Positions 22,519-34,111 of a stretch of DNA of 64,000 nucleotides are shown in pieces. Positions within the stretch are counted from its first letter, which is position 1. Each line of letters opens with the position of its first letter. Position numbers and translations under genes: made by a program. The stretch spans positions 12,338,001 through 12,402,000 of the forward strand of contig OX388318.1 of the NCBI GenBank assembly GCA_947579605.1. The letters run 5' to 3'. The stretch is from Athripsodes cinereus (taxonomy: Eukaryota > Arthropoda > Insecta > Trichoptera > Leptoceridae). The notes under the pieces were generated by a model, which worked only from the letters and a program-made list of their open reading frames with translations, did no database searches and was not told the DNA's origin.

Positions 22519-24541
22519 TAGGGTGTCCCTTATTTTTCAAAGTTTTAATTTTACAACGCATAGGCTATTATTTTATTCATTTGGTCCTAAAACACTCAAA
22601 AACCAATTTTTATCTTAATCGGAACAGTGCAACCCGTGCCGACTTGCACGGAAACATCTTCATACAAGTTTCATATAAAAACTCACAGGCGCGGTGAGTG
22701 CCCGTTGTTACTGTCACTCAGTCTCGGCTTTTCTGGTAATTATCGCGGATTTTTTTTATATTTCAAAGATGTCAGTGGTACTAAGAAGCAATAAAAAAAG
22801 TATTTTCTTGGTTGGTGAAATAAATCAATAGATGATAGGGTCAAAATTACCGTCAAATCGTCAAGTTCTCGCAGTTCTAACTCTCGACATACGCGATATT
22901 AAACTGAATGTTAGTGAAAGCGAAAATTTAGTCATTCGCGTGTGCATTACATTCTGGAAAAAGGCTAGAATACCTAATAGAGCTGTTACTAATCATGTTA
23001 AGAGGTCAGGCGATCTTTATCAGGTCTGGCAAGAGCTGCCAAAAATAGCAAGTAGATTCAGGATTTTCATAGGAACCATGTGGAGAACTTTCAACTTGAA
23101 TTTGATCATTTATGCAATATCGTATACGCCGATGCTCTCAAAAGACTAAAAATCAAAGAAGATAATAAATTATTATACCAAAAAGCAAAGAGAACCAAGA
23201 CGTACAGGATGTATTGATATGTACTTAGTGGGTATTGACAAAAAAATGCCTGAAATTGACAAAGAGCATAGCTGAAAAAACTAGCAGAAGAGAAAAAGAG
23301 ATTATAGGGTATGGTTTCAGAGAGCTTGTTAGCACCTGCTGCTTAACACATCTTTGATACGCCTGAGAGAGCCTCTGGCATCCACATAAATTGAAAATCA
23401 GATCTACTGGCGCAATGCATCAAGCACGATGGATGGCAAGAGCAATTTACCCTTCAAAAATATGTTTATTGCAGACTCAGTTTAAAATGGGCGCTAAGGA
23501 CAAAGAAGCTTTACTAGATGTTTGTTTTTTATTGTGGTAGTTCATGTAAAGCCCTTGCTTGAATGCTGTTTGGTGGTGAAAGCGCCGAATCAAGACTTGT
23601 GTTTTTTAAAAACATTAAATGGTAACGAAAGAATTGACAAGCTGATTTCCAAAGCGACTTAAAACAAGTTCAGCCAATATTTTGTGAAATTTGTCAAAAG
23701 AAATAGCCGTCCTTTTAATTTTTAAGATGTAATTGATGAGCAGACCAAGGGGATCACTGTAGAAAATTTACAAAAAAAGAAAAATTTGGTGATTTCGGTA
23801 AGAGATATGAAAAATCCAAGGAACAAATGTCTGGCTCTCTATATGTTAGGAAGTAGTGCTCAATTTAATACTTATAGGTTATAACATGTTCTTTTTATGT
23901 ATTCTACAAGTAGCCTTAATGTTTTTATAGGAAATTTTTTGAGTTATTTTGTATCCGTCAAGACCAAAATTTTTTTTTCGTAACTAAAACTTGACAGCAG
24001 TTTCCTTCAAGAAAGTGTATCTTCGTATAATGAAAACGTGGTATTTGTGGAAGCTTAAAAAAAGATATCTAGCTTAAAAGCAGAGAATGACACAGCTGAA
24101 AGAGCTGTTAAACTAATCCAAGGCTTTCATGGTTTGATAACCGCAGATGAAGAATAGAAGCAGTTCTTATTACGTTGTGTGCATGAACATAGAAAAATGT
24201 ATCCAAACTATAAAAAGAGACTTTTTAGAGGATATATCCAAATTAATTAATATCAATTTTGTAACTTTTTTTGATATTAACAATAAATGCTCCATATAAA
24301 TTTGTGTTTTCATCAATATTTAGCTAACATAGTGGTATGAAGTGATGATCTACAGCTAAATTTAAAAGACGCTTTAAGCTGCTATTTTCTGAAACTTTGA
24401 GGCTCTGTCGGCACGGGTTCCAATCAACTTAGAAAGCTTAAATTCTGTATTTGGGTAAGTAGTAGGTAAATAAACACAATTAGGGGATATGCGTTTCAAT
24501 AACTGAAAAAAAAAAAATTCGACCAAATAAGGGACACCCTA
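22519..24541 (+). mobile_element. Complete DNA transposon relic with TIRs and 8-bp TSD
   Basis: The element begins TAGGGTGTCCCTTATTT and ends AAATAAGGGACACCCTA, a 17-bp perfect terminal inverted repeat. It is flanked by the 8-bp direct repeat ATCTAGGT at 22511-22518 and 24542-24549. A second pair of inverted repeats lies inside the ends: AACCCGTGCCGAC at 22631-22643 and GTCGGCACGGGTT at 24407-24419. The TAGGG start and 8-bp TSD fit the hAT superfamily, though P-like elements also make 8-bp duplications. The 2.0-kb interior holds a decayed protein-coding gene. A GC-richer leader (about 22690-22740) precedes its ATG. Confidence 0.9.
22769..24225 (+). pseudogene. Decayed transposase-like gene
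   Basis: ATG at 22769 opens a frame with one TAG at 22829, then 105 residues (KLPSNRQVLAVLTLDIRDIK, LNVSESENLVIRVCITFWKK, ARIPNRAV) to a stop at 23147-23149. Further coding patches follow in shifted frames: GAMHQARWMARAIYPSKICL near 23408, a KFVKRNSRPFNF block near 23690, NPRNKCLALYMLG near 23815, and ENDTAERAVKLIQGFHGLIT then LLRCVHEHRKMYPNYKKR near 24085-24220. The block order suggests one protein running the length of the element. I have a general memory of similar unnamed proteins (with GAMHxARWMAxAIY and NDxAERxVxLI blocks) in insects and cnidarians, but cannot verify it. Multiple stops and frameshifts make it inactive. Superfamily is inferred from the element ends, not from a DDE motif I can point to. 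Confidence 0.75.
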
Positions 24542-24549
24542 ATCTAGGT

Positions 24550-25304
24550 ATATGTATAGTAGAATCGATTTCCATGTCAAGTACAAATTACGTACATTAT
24601 AATAAATGGTAATGGCGTTATTATGTATTGATTCCGTCCACTTCCCATCAAATTTCTTTAGATATAAAATATATTAAAAAATGATAATAACAAATTAAAA
24701 TTATACGGACAGTTAAACTCGTATAGGAAGTTTGTAAAATAATTAATTTGAATCTTGGTCATAATTTGTAAAATTATGTATTGATTATTATAAATACTAC
24801 TACTATATTTTGTAACTGAACTAATTTACAAACAGTTAAAATACAATGTTAGTTTGTCATTTAATATTTCCACTACTTAACATTTATTTTTCTCTGTCTA
24901 TCTATTTCTTAATTTGTTAATTCATCATATACGGCATACTGACTCATAACTGCTAAGGCTTGTATAAATATTTCATAATATACCTACATATAAGCAGGGA
25001 CACATAAAACTAAATACAAAAACATTAATATACCACAAATCACAAAATCAATGCACAAATAAACTATACAGTGATATAAAATCTTAACATCTATTTATTG
25101 TCTTTAGGGTTGGCTGAGAGTTATTTCCACCAATATTATTTCAAATAATATAAGTTTTGTAATTGCTGATAATGATAAAGCGATATTTATAATATTATAT
25201 CGCTGCATACTGGAGTGGTAAGTTCTGAAGTTCGGACCCGAAAAATAAAGTAGGTATGTAAGTTAAGTCATTTTTTTTAATAAAACTTATTCATTATTAT
25301 TTTT
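24550..25304. other. No feature seen
   Basis: AT-rich; no ORF or repeat relationship noticed. Confidence 0.5.
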
Positions 25305-25400
25305 ATATCATTCGCAAGTGGAGAACTAGTAGACAAACTGCATGCAATAAGTCTACACGGCATCCTCTCCGTGTTTTGTAGCAAAGGCTACCAAATTAAA
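25305..25400 (-). mobile_element. SINE C fragment, decayed
   Basis: ATTCGCAAGTGGAGAACTAGTAGACAAACTGCATGCAATAAG...CTCTCCGTG follows the 3' half of SINE C in reverse. Confidence 0.6.
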
Positions 25401-28078
25401 AAAAAAAGTTTGAAAGTTCTTATTTGGCGGGGTGTTTATTAATGTTATGACTCCTGAGATAATTATCCAGGTGGAGTTGGATCTCTCTTCAATGTTTAAA
25501 ATAAATAAATAATAAATTTTGTAAATAATCAAATACTAAGACAAATATAGTATACATGATGTAACAGATTACAGATTCACACATTAATTCATTAAACAAA
25601 TACTCCACTAAGTGGGAGAGAATTTGACTTAAGCTTAAATATACTATAAATTCTTTCGCGTCAATTACTTTATAGTTTTTTTAACTATCCTTGAAAACCC
25701 CATCAAACTACTTTACGAGCAGTAAATTTTTTTTGCGGATATTTAACTAGGTTTAATGAGATAATTGTGATAATTAAAAGTACACAGACAAGATGGACAA
25801 CTATACTTTTTTGCATAGAAATAAAGAGAAGGGAGTGTAATAAAAAAAGATCAATAAAAAGAAGATTAATAGGATATTTGAAAAGACTTTTAAACAAAAT
25901 TTATTGAGTTAATTTCCTGCAGAATAAAAAACTAAAACAAGTAATAATAATAATAATCGTGGCATTGGAGTCCTAATAAAAATTAGGATACATAAAGTTC
26001 AATTAACGTCACACGGTAAAAGAGGAAACAAGAAAAGTTTTTTGTTAAATTACGTCATTATTGCGTTTCTCCTCCTAATAATAAAGATACAATATAAATT
26101 TTTAAAGCAATCACATTAAATTACAAACAATTGTTAAATTATACAACATTAAACAGCCGTTCCATCGCCCCTCATTCACTCCGAATACGGAATTAAAAAC
26201 TTTTACTAAATTACTTTGGTATACTTACCTATAATACTAATAATTGGTCAAGGACAGCTTTTTAATTCACGTTAAATGATCGTAACTTATTGAGGAACGA
26301 ACGCAATTGAAAATTCTTTTAATTAATTAAAGATTAATACATACAATGGCACTATTGCCTTAAAAGAACATTTATTTGAAAATGAAATAGGTATCATCCA
26401 TTTATAATGCTCTTCCGTATATCAAACTGATAAAACTTTTCAAATATTTGTATCACATTTTTTATCTTATCTTACAATAATTGAAAATCCTTATTTTTTC
26501 ATAAACATACTCGTAATATTAGCTTTTTTCAAAGTTTCACTTCTAGGTATCATATTTCAAATATTAGGTATATTTAAAAAAAAGTGGAATAAAAACTCAT
26601 CTATCCAGAAAGTTCCAAACATACAAAGATGTGTAAAAAATATAAGAAGTTTCTTGAAATTCGAAATATTACTTTATAACTACGGACACATTTTTAATGA
26701 TTTATACAAAAAATGGCAATGGAGAAACTTTTTATTGATAAAATCTTCAGTGACATAAGTCAATTAAAGTTATACACGATTCGAAGATTATTTTTTAAAT
26801 CTTCAAGAAAAGGAATTTTAAATGGGAAAATTGGAATAAATTATAACGACTTTCATTGCCATCTGTAATTTTTACTCTTACAGAAATATTTTAATTTATT
26901 TTCATTATTAATGATCCATAAAAACTATGTTGTCAAAAATGTAATAAGTTTTCGCTAGGATCGCAAAGAAGAGGGCAGGTTTTAGCCGGTTCCGACACTA
27001 CCTGGTCTGAAAGGCTGGGTGTCCATGACGGATTTCCCCCCACAAAAAAACAGTGCCTGAACTATAGAAAATATCTTTAAAATGAAACAAACCTAAGTAT
27101 ATTCAGTCAACTCCTTTTTAAAAAAATAGCAGACTTTTTTTCAATAAAACATGGAGGTATCTTAAGCAATTTCCAACTTTTTAAAGATTGTGAAAATCTG
27201 TAGGTTCATGTGTACGTATTTGAATGAAAGAAATGAAAGATATTTCATCAATTGTTGACTGTTAAAATTTATATATACCTATATAATATATTCCAGTTAT
27301 ATTCAGATAAAGAAATAATAATTTGAAAATCTGGATTGAAAATCCGTTCTAGATGCGATAAATTAAAATTAACCCCCTCCTCATAAGAAAATCAAAGAAA
27401 TGATATTATCACAAGTTTGCGTCTTATTCACAAATATATCATATTAAATGATTCGAATACTTATTGTTATATCGCCTTCATAATGTCATAAAGTTCGAAC
27501 TCCCGTCATAATTCGGGGGACCAGCCGTAAATGGTTTATGTCCGTACTTTTTCACGTTTTGTAGCCATTAATTTGATTTTGTACGTTTTTATTATGCTTA
27601 AGTATAAAGAAATCATATTATAATTTTTTTGATTATATACATAATTATTTTAATATATTATTTTTGTAATACCTATTTACATAAAGGCTGATGCAATGTA
27701 ATATATTTAAAATAATTTATTGTTTCATATTTTTTCAAACACGGTGAATTTATCAAATGAAAGAAAAAACACATTTTTATAAATTTTATTTAATTTCCAA
27801 CAATCAAGATCTATACAAGTCTCAACATCATTCATTCGTGACGGCATCATTTTCCACAATTGGAGTAATCATAAAAACAACTGTGTATAAAAAACGTGCG
27901 AGCTTTCCTCTCTGCGCTTTCATCACTTCGTTAAAGTTCTTATAAATTAAATTTAGTTTCTTGAATTTAAAATCACAGCACCTCAACATATGCCTTTAAA
28001 TTTTAAAATATTTGCAACGTGGACGATCTTTTTTAAAATCGTTTATTTGCATATATCTACTAAAAACGCGTCGCTTTT
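25401..28078. other. No gene seen; two GC-richer patches
   Basis: About 26955-27055 (GCCGGTTCCGACACTACCTGGTCTG... GGGTGTCCATGACGG) and 27485-27520 (ACTCCCGTCATAATTCGGGGGACC) stand out from the AT-rich background and are probably old repeats, but neither has a counterpart in the window. Confidence 0.45.
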
Positions 28079-28089
28079 AATATTAAAAA

Positions 28090-28250
28090 GGACCATCATG
28101 TCATATTCTACAAGTGGTGTAGTCAACAGACCATCTACATGCAATAAACATACAAGCCGTCCTCTTCGTGCACTTGAAAACTTACGGAAAACAGTGGGAG
28201 ACCAACTTTTTACCGGGTGCTCCACGGAACATTTTTAACATAATTATAAA
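28090..28250 (-). mobile_element. SINE C copy with internal deletion
   Basis: Both ends of the family are present (CATCATGTCATATTCTACAAGTGGTGTAGTC and AAACAGTGGGAGACC...GGTGCTCCACGGAAC), but about 90 bases of the middle are missing. AATATTAAAAA at 28079-28089 and 28251-28261 is a candidate 11-bp TSD. Confidence 0.75.
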
Positions 28251-28317
28251 AATATTAAAAAATCAACTCGATTCAGAGATTAAACATTTGTATTAGTTTG
28301 AACAATTATTTTAAGGA

Positions 28318-28655
28318 AGGGAGGTGTAGAAGGGGTCGATTATCGGCAAGATGGAGCGACCAAATTAAGGAGAACACACAGAGCTGACTGCATGGAGTCC
28401 TGCACATTTTAATTTAACTCAGAAATAAGGAGAATCTGCAATGTCGAAGATGTTGTGCGATGGGGAAGAGAAGGAAGACGCTTTTGAAGAGATCACGTGG
28501 ATAAAGCGAATTCGGATCGAGTGGTGAGAATAGCAACAGACGAATGCATAACAGGAAACAGACCCTCAGGAAGATTACCCAAACGATGGAGGGATAGCTG
28601 GGAATTCACCTCCCAGGAGCAGGCCCCGAGAACAACAGGACACAGTCCTTACTGA
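28318..28655 (+). pseudogene. LINE C-terminal fragments, two pieces
   Basis: The first piece (about 28332-28392) reads RRGRLSARWSDQIKENTQS, a typical basic GRP-x-RW segment from the C-terminal region of LINE proteins. The second (about 28420-28656) reads NSEIRRICNVEDVVRWGREG, RRF-stop-RDHVDKANSDRVV, RPSGRLPKRWRDSWEFTSQE and SPY-stop. The internal TGA probably replaced a Trp or similar codon. The second block belongs to a LINE family different from A, B and G. The first may be from the same or another element. No RT core, TSD or tail is evident. Confidence 0.65.
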
Positions 28656-29131
28656 AGCAAAAGAAGAAAAATTTAAGACACTGAGAGAATAGTGCTAGTA
28701 TTATATTATAATCAGGACGAATGTTCCGGAAGGATTTTATTACATCTTATAAGACGATTTCAAAGGAATGGTAATTTTTAATGGCATCTCTTCACTATTT
28801 TTTATGTATAATTCTATGTACATAATATCTACTATTTATTCAAAAGGAACCGTACATATCTAAGAATAAATGTAAATTTTATTAACATAATATTTTTTTA
28901 ATAAATTTATACTCTTCTTTTTGTTAAGTCAAGCATATTTAAAGTAAGTCTCTCACTTATTAAATTTGTTTTAATTCACTCTTTATTGAAATATTAAAAC
29001 ACGAAATTCGTAAATGTGCTTTTGTGAAAAAGATCCTTATAATTTACCTACATCTTATTATGGCCTCATAATACAAGAGTATTGCGCAGTGTAAAAATTT
29101 ACGGTGATAGGTAGGTATATTTCGTTTTTAA
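28656..29131. other. No feature seen
   Basis: AT-rich. Confidence 0.5.
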
Positions 29132-29380
29132 ACAAATTCAGTCATCAGAGATCCTTCAAAAAAAGAACCAGAAACTGTGTATAATATTTTACCAGTTGCA
29201 TTCTTCTTTCGCCCTTCAAGGTTTCTCTTAAGAACATGGGATGAAAACAAATGTCATATTCGCGATTTTGTGTCCCGCATAATACCCTATTCTCCAAGAT
29301 TTTTGCTATTGGTGCACATTACATCTTTAAAAAAAAATCAACTAGTTATTTCTTTACTTAAAAGAATATTTGAAGAGTAG
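29132..29380 (+). pseudogene. Coding-like open frame, no ATG, unknown
   Basis: An 82-codon open frame (stop at 29129-29131 to TAG at about 29378) reads VIRDPSKKEPETVYNILPVA, then FFRPSRFLLRTWDENKCHIR and ends LLKRIFEE. There is no ATG near the start. The residue mix in the first two thirds is more protein-like than neighbouring frames. It may be an exon or relic fragment, but it may also be chance. Confidence 0.25.
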
Positions 29381-30114
29381 TATCATAACGGCGTAGTATC
29401 AAAAGTAGTATCATTTTATTTAGTCCTTAGAAGTTTTTTCACATTTCTGAAACATAATAAAAGTTATTATTATCGATTTTGACATATGAAAATATTATAT
29501 CAAAAGCAAATCATTTCACATTTTAATATCATTCCATCACTCTCAATATATACCGAAAATATTTATTGTGATAGAAATATATTTACTGATATATACAAAT
29601 ACATCTTCATTATATCGCCAACTTCCCGAAATATGGGATGTCAAATTTGATGTGAAATGTAGGTTTTATAACATATTATAAATATGCTCCATATCTTGAA
29701 ACATAATACTAGGTTCTTTAATGTATACCTACATACATACATGACAAATGTAACCAAATTAAGTTAAAAAGTGTAAATTGATTATTTATCTATAATCTCA
29801 TTAAGCGTCTCCTTTAAGATAAGAACTGCGTACGAAAGGCTCCTTTATCCTTAAAAATAGTCTGTGCTTTCTCTATTGTACCTGCTCAAGTTAAAAAAGT
29901 TCCCTTAAAAAAAGCATACTTATAATATTATTTAATTAGAATATGAGATGATCCAGAGTAAGCCACCCAACATTGACGCATTTAAACCTTTTTATCTTCT
30001 TTTTTTAAACAGAAATATAAGCTCACACAAAAACCATGTAAAATCATTAGGTGTAGGGAAAGTTTGAGTCTCCTGTAAGAGGTAAATATTCGTAAAACAT
30101 TGCGTCAAAGACAC
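29381..30114. other. No feature seen
   Basis: AT-rich. Confidence 0.5.
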
Positions 30115-30250
30115 ATCTTCAATTCAGCAATGAGGTATGTCACCCATTCCTAAAGGAACGATAAGAACGACTTGCATGTTGGTTACATAGATGCAGTTAA
30201 TCATCTGCCTACCCCACATGTGTGAAATGCCTCGATAGTGTGAATGAATA
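30115..30250 (+). mobile_element. SINE C 3' half, decayed
   Basis: TTCAATTCAGCAATGAGGTATGTCACCCATTCC...CTACCCCACATGTGTGAAATGCC follows the 3' half of SINE C. Confidence 0.65.
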
Positions 30251-30999
30251 AATGAATCCTTCGGTGGTTGTGACCCATTAAATTGAATTGATTATTTATT
30301 TGATATGTCCAGAAGTCCCTGTCTTGTATAATTGACTCAACATCGAGTATTTTATTTAGAAATTTTTTTTTACTTTAAGATTTAATTAATTTCAATGATT
30401 AAATTTCCAGTTAAGCGTGCAAACAAAAAAAAAATTAAGAAATGTGTATTTTTTTCAGCACGGCTATTTTTAAATATAAATTTAATAACACAAAATCAAT
30501 ATAGGCACCCCATTTTGGGGTAAAAGATTGTCATTGTATCAATATATGCCTTTCATAGAATATGATGTTTGGTGGGTAGATACATACGTACCACACTTTG
30601 ATATTCATCGTGACAAATCAATATTTACATTGGAAATCTCTTGAAACGTAGTAAAAAATGCAGTAAAACCGTGTAATCTATATCATAATTTTTTTGAAAG
30701 AGCGTATTGCGAGTAATATGTAGATGGATGAATACCGAAATCCGGATTAGATATGCTTTTTCATTACCCCATCGTTTGTTTATTTCATTCGTTAACAGCC
30801 ATTAATACATAATAAACACTTATTACGAAAATTTAAAGTGGTCTCTTTTTCTTTTAACACCGTGTTGTGTTCACATGAGTGATCAATTATTATATGTTTA
30901 GTATAAAACTGTCCAACATTAAGTTTCTTGGTACCTACCTCAAAATAATAGGGAAAATTTAAAATAATACAACAAACATTCTTTGTCCCTTTTTGTTCC
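30251..30999. other. No feature seen
   Basis: AT-rich; the open frame on the minus strand at 30792-31007 is not convincing. Confidence 0.5.
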
Positions 31000-31383
31000 T
31001 TGATCATTTATGGTTTTGTCTGGATACTTTTAATAACAACATATTATTCAAATTTTCAAAAACAACTGTGTGTATGTTATCCATCCCTTCCATCGTATAT
31101 CGAGGAGCGGATGTTTGAAGAATATAAGTCAGATCGCGAAGAGCTTTTCTGCGTGAAGTGTGCTAGAGACAGACAACGATACCATCTCAAAAACTTGTTT
31201 CATTTGTGACAACTTCTGTCAACATGTCAGAAACATTCTGCGTACACACTCCATATCAGAGATTCCAAAACGAGGTTTCGCGACCATACATTCTCAATCT
31301 CGAAAATAATTGGTCTTCCTATATTTTTTAATGTTTCGAGTATTCTGCAAGAGGAGCATGTATTTAAAAAAAACACATTTTAA
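31000..31383 (+). pseudogene. Cys-containing ORF relic with one nonsense codon
   Basis: From ATG at 31000 the frame is open for 69 codons to TGA at 31207-31209, then stays open in the same frame for 57 more codons to TAA at 31381. The first half includes QLCVCYPSLPSYIEERMFEE and ELFCVKCARDRQRYHL, with CxC and CxxC pairs that could bind zinc. The second half includes LLSTCQKHSAYTLHIRDSKT and a lipophilic PIFFNVSS segment. The first ~20 residues are AT-rich and may be outside the original gene. I do not recognise a family. SINE C inserted just downstream (31503). Confidence 0.35.
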
Positions 31384-31502
31384 TAGATAGTGATACTCGG
31401 ATAACGGGCAACAATTTTCAATTAAGTTTTTGTACGAAGAGGATGATAATGTAGGACGTATGTTCATAGATTTGTTAGAGCTATTATTCATAAAAAGACA
31501 AT

Positions 31503-31755
31503 TTTATCCCGTGGAGCACCCGGTAAAGAATTGGTCTCCCACTCTTCTCCCTAGGTTTTCGAGTGTCCTGTAAAAGGCAGGTGTTCGAAAAAATTAAGAC
31601 ATTTTACATCTAGAATTCAGCTATGAGGTTTGCCACCCATCCTGAATGTCTTGATTTTATATTGGCACGAAGAGGACGGCTTGCGTGTTTCTTACATGCG
31701 GCTGGTCTCCTGGCTACCCCACTTGTGGGATGTGCCGTGATGGTTTAGTAGTAGT
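31503..31755 (+). mobile_element. SINE C, full-length copy with 8-bp TSD
   Basis: This 253-bp copy is flanked by AAGACAAT at 31495-31502 and 31756-31763. It has the same ends and internal blocks as the 17346-17597 copy in the opposite orientation, and differs at few positions, so both are relatively young. The 3' part 31713-31755 contains the hairpin CCCACTTGTGGG and the GTAGTAGT tail. Confidence 0.9.
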
Positions 31756-31763
31756 AAGACAAT

Positions 31764-32327
31764 GAGTGGATATTTTGTCTCTCTGGTAAAATACTAAACA
31801 ATTTTGTTGTTGATTGAAGTTGAGATGAACCTTCGGTTAAAAAAAAATAGTTGCGAAAAATACCAGTGAGAAAACTTTTTAGAATCTACGCTTTCTTATT
31901 CCACCCACTTTGCCTATAGAATTATATTATTACCATGGGTTGTATTGAGATGAAGCCTACTACTACTATAATAATAATAATAGGTAGGTATACATAGATA
32001 CTTCTTCTTATTCTATCAAATAATGTGTACGTAGGCACCCGTGTAAGCTACATACAACACTGCCACGCGTCGTAGATGCGTGTGGAGTTGAAAGGGATAT
32101 CCGGTAAATATCCGGTGACCCACCTAAGTGACTTATGTACATAATACTACCAAGGATGTGGTTGAATTACCGGCTTACTTATGCAACTCTCCCGAATGAT
32201 GATGGATAGTTATTGTATTCCAAAATATTCATAATTGAATGTGAATGATGAAATACAATCGATTTAACTACAGATGAAGATAGAGTGAAATCAAAAATAT
32301 TGTATTTTGAATCACACAAATAAAATG
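31764..32327. other. No gene seen; GC-richer patch
   Basis: About 32045-32125 (GCCACGCGTCGTAGATGCGTG... GATATCCGGTAAATATCCGGTGACCC) is compositionally distinct and includes a short direct repeat, GGATATCCGGTAAATATCCGG; unassigned. Confidence 0.45.
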
Positions 32328-32410
32328 TAGCATGGCAGTTCCACTGTCGATGTGAGTCACGAGGTTCTGGGTTCAATTCCTGGGCAGTGCAAAATAAAGA
32401 ATGATCTTTT
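32328..32410 (+). mobile_element. tRNA-derived SINE (type E1) head
   Basis: A consensus-quality B box (GGGTTCAATTCC, 32369-32380) is followed by GGGCAGTGC, which pairs with the CATGGCAGT start, as in a tRNA acceptor stem. The A-box region is degraded. The body after 32400 is short and unique in the window. Confidence 0.6.
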
Positions 32411-32454
32411 TCATATTGTCTAGGATCAGGCTAACCGGCCCTTCAGGCCTGGCC

Positions 32455-32610
32455 AATACTCGTGAGGGCAATCAAGGTTTGAATGTGCGGATAATTAGGA
32501 GTCTTTGACTCCTGAGATATCCGTGTGTAAGGTGAGTCTCTCATCTCTATCCTGGGTTCGAATACTACATGTATGTATGATGTATATGTATTTAGTGCAT
32601 TGTGTATACA
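32455..32610 (+). mobile_element. tRNA-derived SINE-like unit (type E2)
   Basis: GGGTTCGAATACT at 32554-32566 is a good B box. Upstream, GTGTGTAAGGTGAGTCTCTCATCTC resembles a decayed tRNA body. The 3' end runs into ATGTATG repeats. Confidence 0.5.
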
Positions 32611-33482
32611 TAACACGTGTATCGCAGAGTTAGTTTCCAAAATAAAGATTTAGGTACATCTTAGGTTTTGACTAGCTCCATCTGTGTAAATTGTTCATAC
32701 ACAATATCAAATTGTGATGTTTTATAGTATATTTATACGGAAATATCGTGAAAAAATAAAAATATTTGTATTCATAAAACTCTTCGTAAAAGTCAACACA
32801 GAATATCTCACTTGGTAGGTACTCAACACTTTATGATAGCGGCCGGTTAATCTTTATCCTGCTATCCTGATCCGCTTTTCACTAGTATGAAGAATCCACA
32901 CTCTACCCATTACATAATACATAATATCACATCCATCTTTTATTGTATAATATGGAATGTTTAGTACAGAAGGTGGTAAAATATACACCAAATGTTATAC
33001 AAACAGCTAATAGAATCGGAGTATTTACTTACTACTTAGTATTTTATCCACTGTTGCGCTTGCTTGTGTAAATGAATGCAATCCTAGACAAATTATTTTG
33101 CTGTGATTGTTTTTTGATAGACGCAAACACTTCTAAATGTTTAATTTATTGACCGACTCTTCTTGCTGGGAGTTCATTTTAATAAGAAATCAAAATAAAC
33201 TAAAATATTCAAAATAAAAATATTTGAATTTGAAATTTGAATTTGAATATTCAGTGATTTCGCTAGTTATAATAATAATATAGGTAATAACACAAACCTT
33301 TATTGCACAAGAATAGTATACAATAGAATAAAAAAACATGACAACATTACTACTGAAAACATGATTTTGTACAAACAAAGTGATGGTGATTTTAATTTCG
33401 CAAATACCTACTTGTCTTTATATATTTTTGAAGTACAACTAATTAACTAAAAACATGACCTACAAGGGCGCTGTACAGTATT
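32611..33482. other. No feature seen
   Basis: AT-rich; TATTTGAATTTGAAATTTGAATTTGAA repeats about 33222-33250. Confidence 0.5.
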
Positions 33483-33689
33483 ATGCTTCAATTCGAAAAT
33501 CATTTGCCTCCTGTAATTAATGAATATTGTCTGCCGATAGTATTCGGTGGAAGTTCATGGTATAAGAAAAAAGACACTTTTGTTCAGATCTTCCACGGTA
33601 ACATTACATATATAGGATTGGAAGCTGCTGAACGCCGTCTCGCGACCATTAATGTTAACGTGGAAGCACTGTCAAAAATGTTCTATTAA
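33483..33689 (+). CDS. Unrecognised small ORF, 68 aa
   Basis: The frame runs from ATG to TAA and encodes MLQFENHLPPVINEYCLPIV, FGGSSWYKKKDTFVQIFHGN, ITYIGLEAAERRLATINVNV and EALSKMFY. Codon third positions are mixed rather than uniformly A/T, and the residue composition is that of a soluble folded protein. Just upstream an overlapping frame reads YKGAVQYYASIRKSF, so an indel may have split a longer gene here. No repeat family covers it. I cannot name a family; it could be an exon, a virus-derived fragment or a transposon gene piece. Confidence 0.35.
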   Translation: MLQFENHLPPVINEYCLPIVFGGSSWYKKKDTFVQIFHGNITYIGLEAAERRLATINVNVEALSKMFY

Positions 33690-34111
33690 ATATCTAATAA
33701 GCTTTAATTGAATTCTAGAACTAGTTTTAATGAACACTCAAGTTTTTTCTCGTAAAATTAAATATTTTATAACACTTCGTTACACGCGCCTGTTTTTTTA
33801 TTCATTTTCATAAACACACGCTTTTCAGGAAAAAAAATACTCGCGCTCTCGAAATGTAATTGATATTCTTACAAGTATACTTATATTTCTAATTAATTTA
33901 CTAATTCATATCACTTTCGATTGAAATTCTAATCTAAAATAAATCAATAAGTTTTTCACTTGAAATGAAAGCTTTTAAGTCGCATTAAAAATTATAAAAA
34001 TAATAATATTTAGTTACAATATCAACTGTAGAATGTAGAATGAGAATGAAGCTCCATACATCATCATTAAGAATTTTTTTTTTGATAATTCCAATTAAGG
34101 CTTAAAAAGAG
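33690..34111. other. No feature seen
   Basis: AT-rich. Confidence 0.5.
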
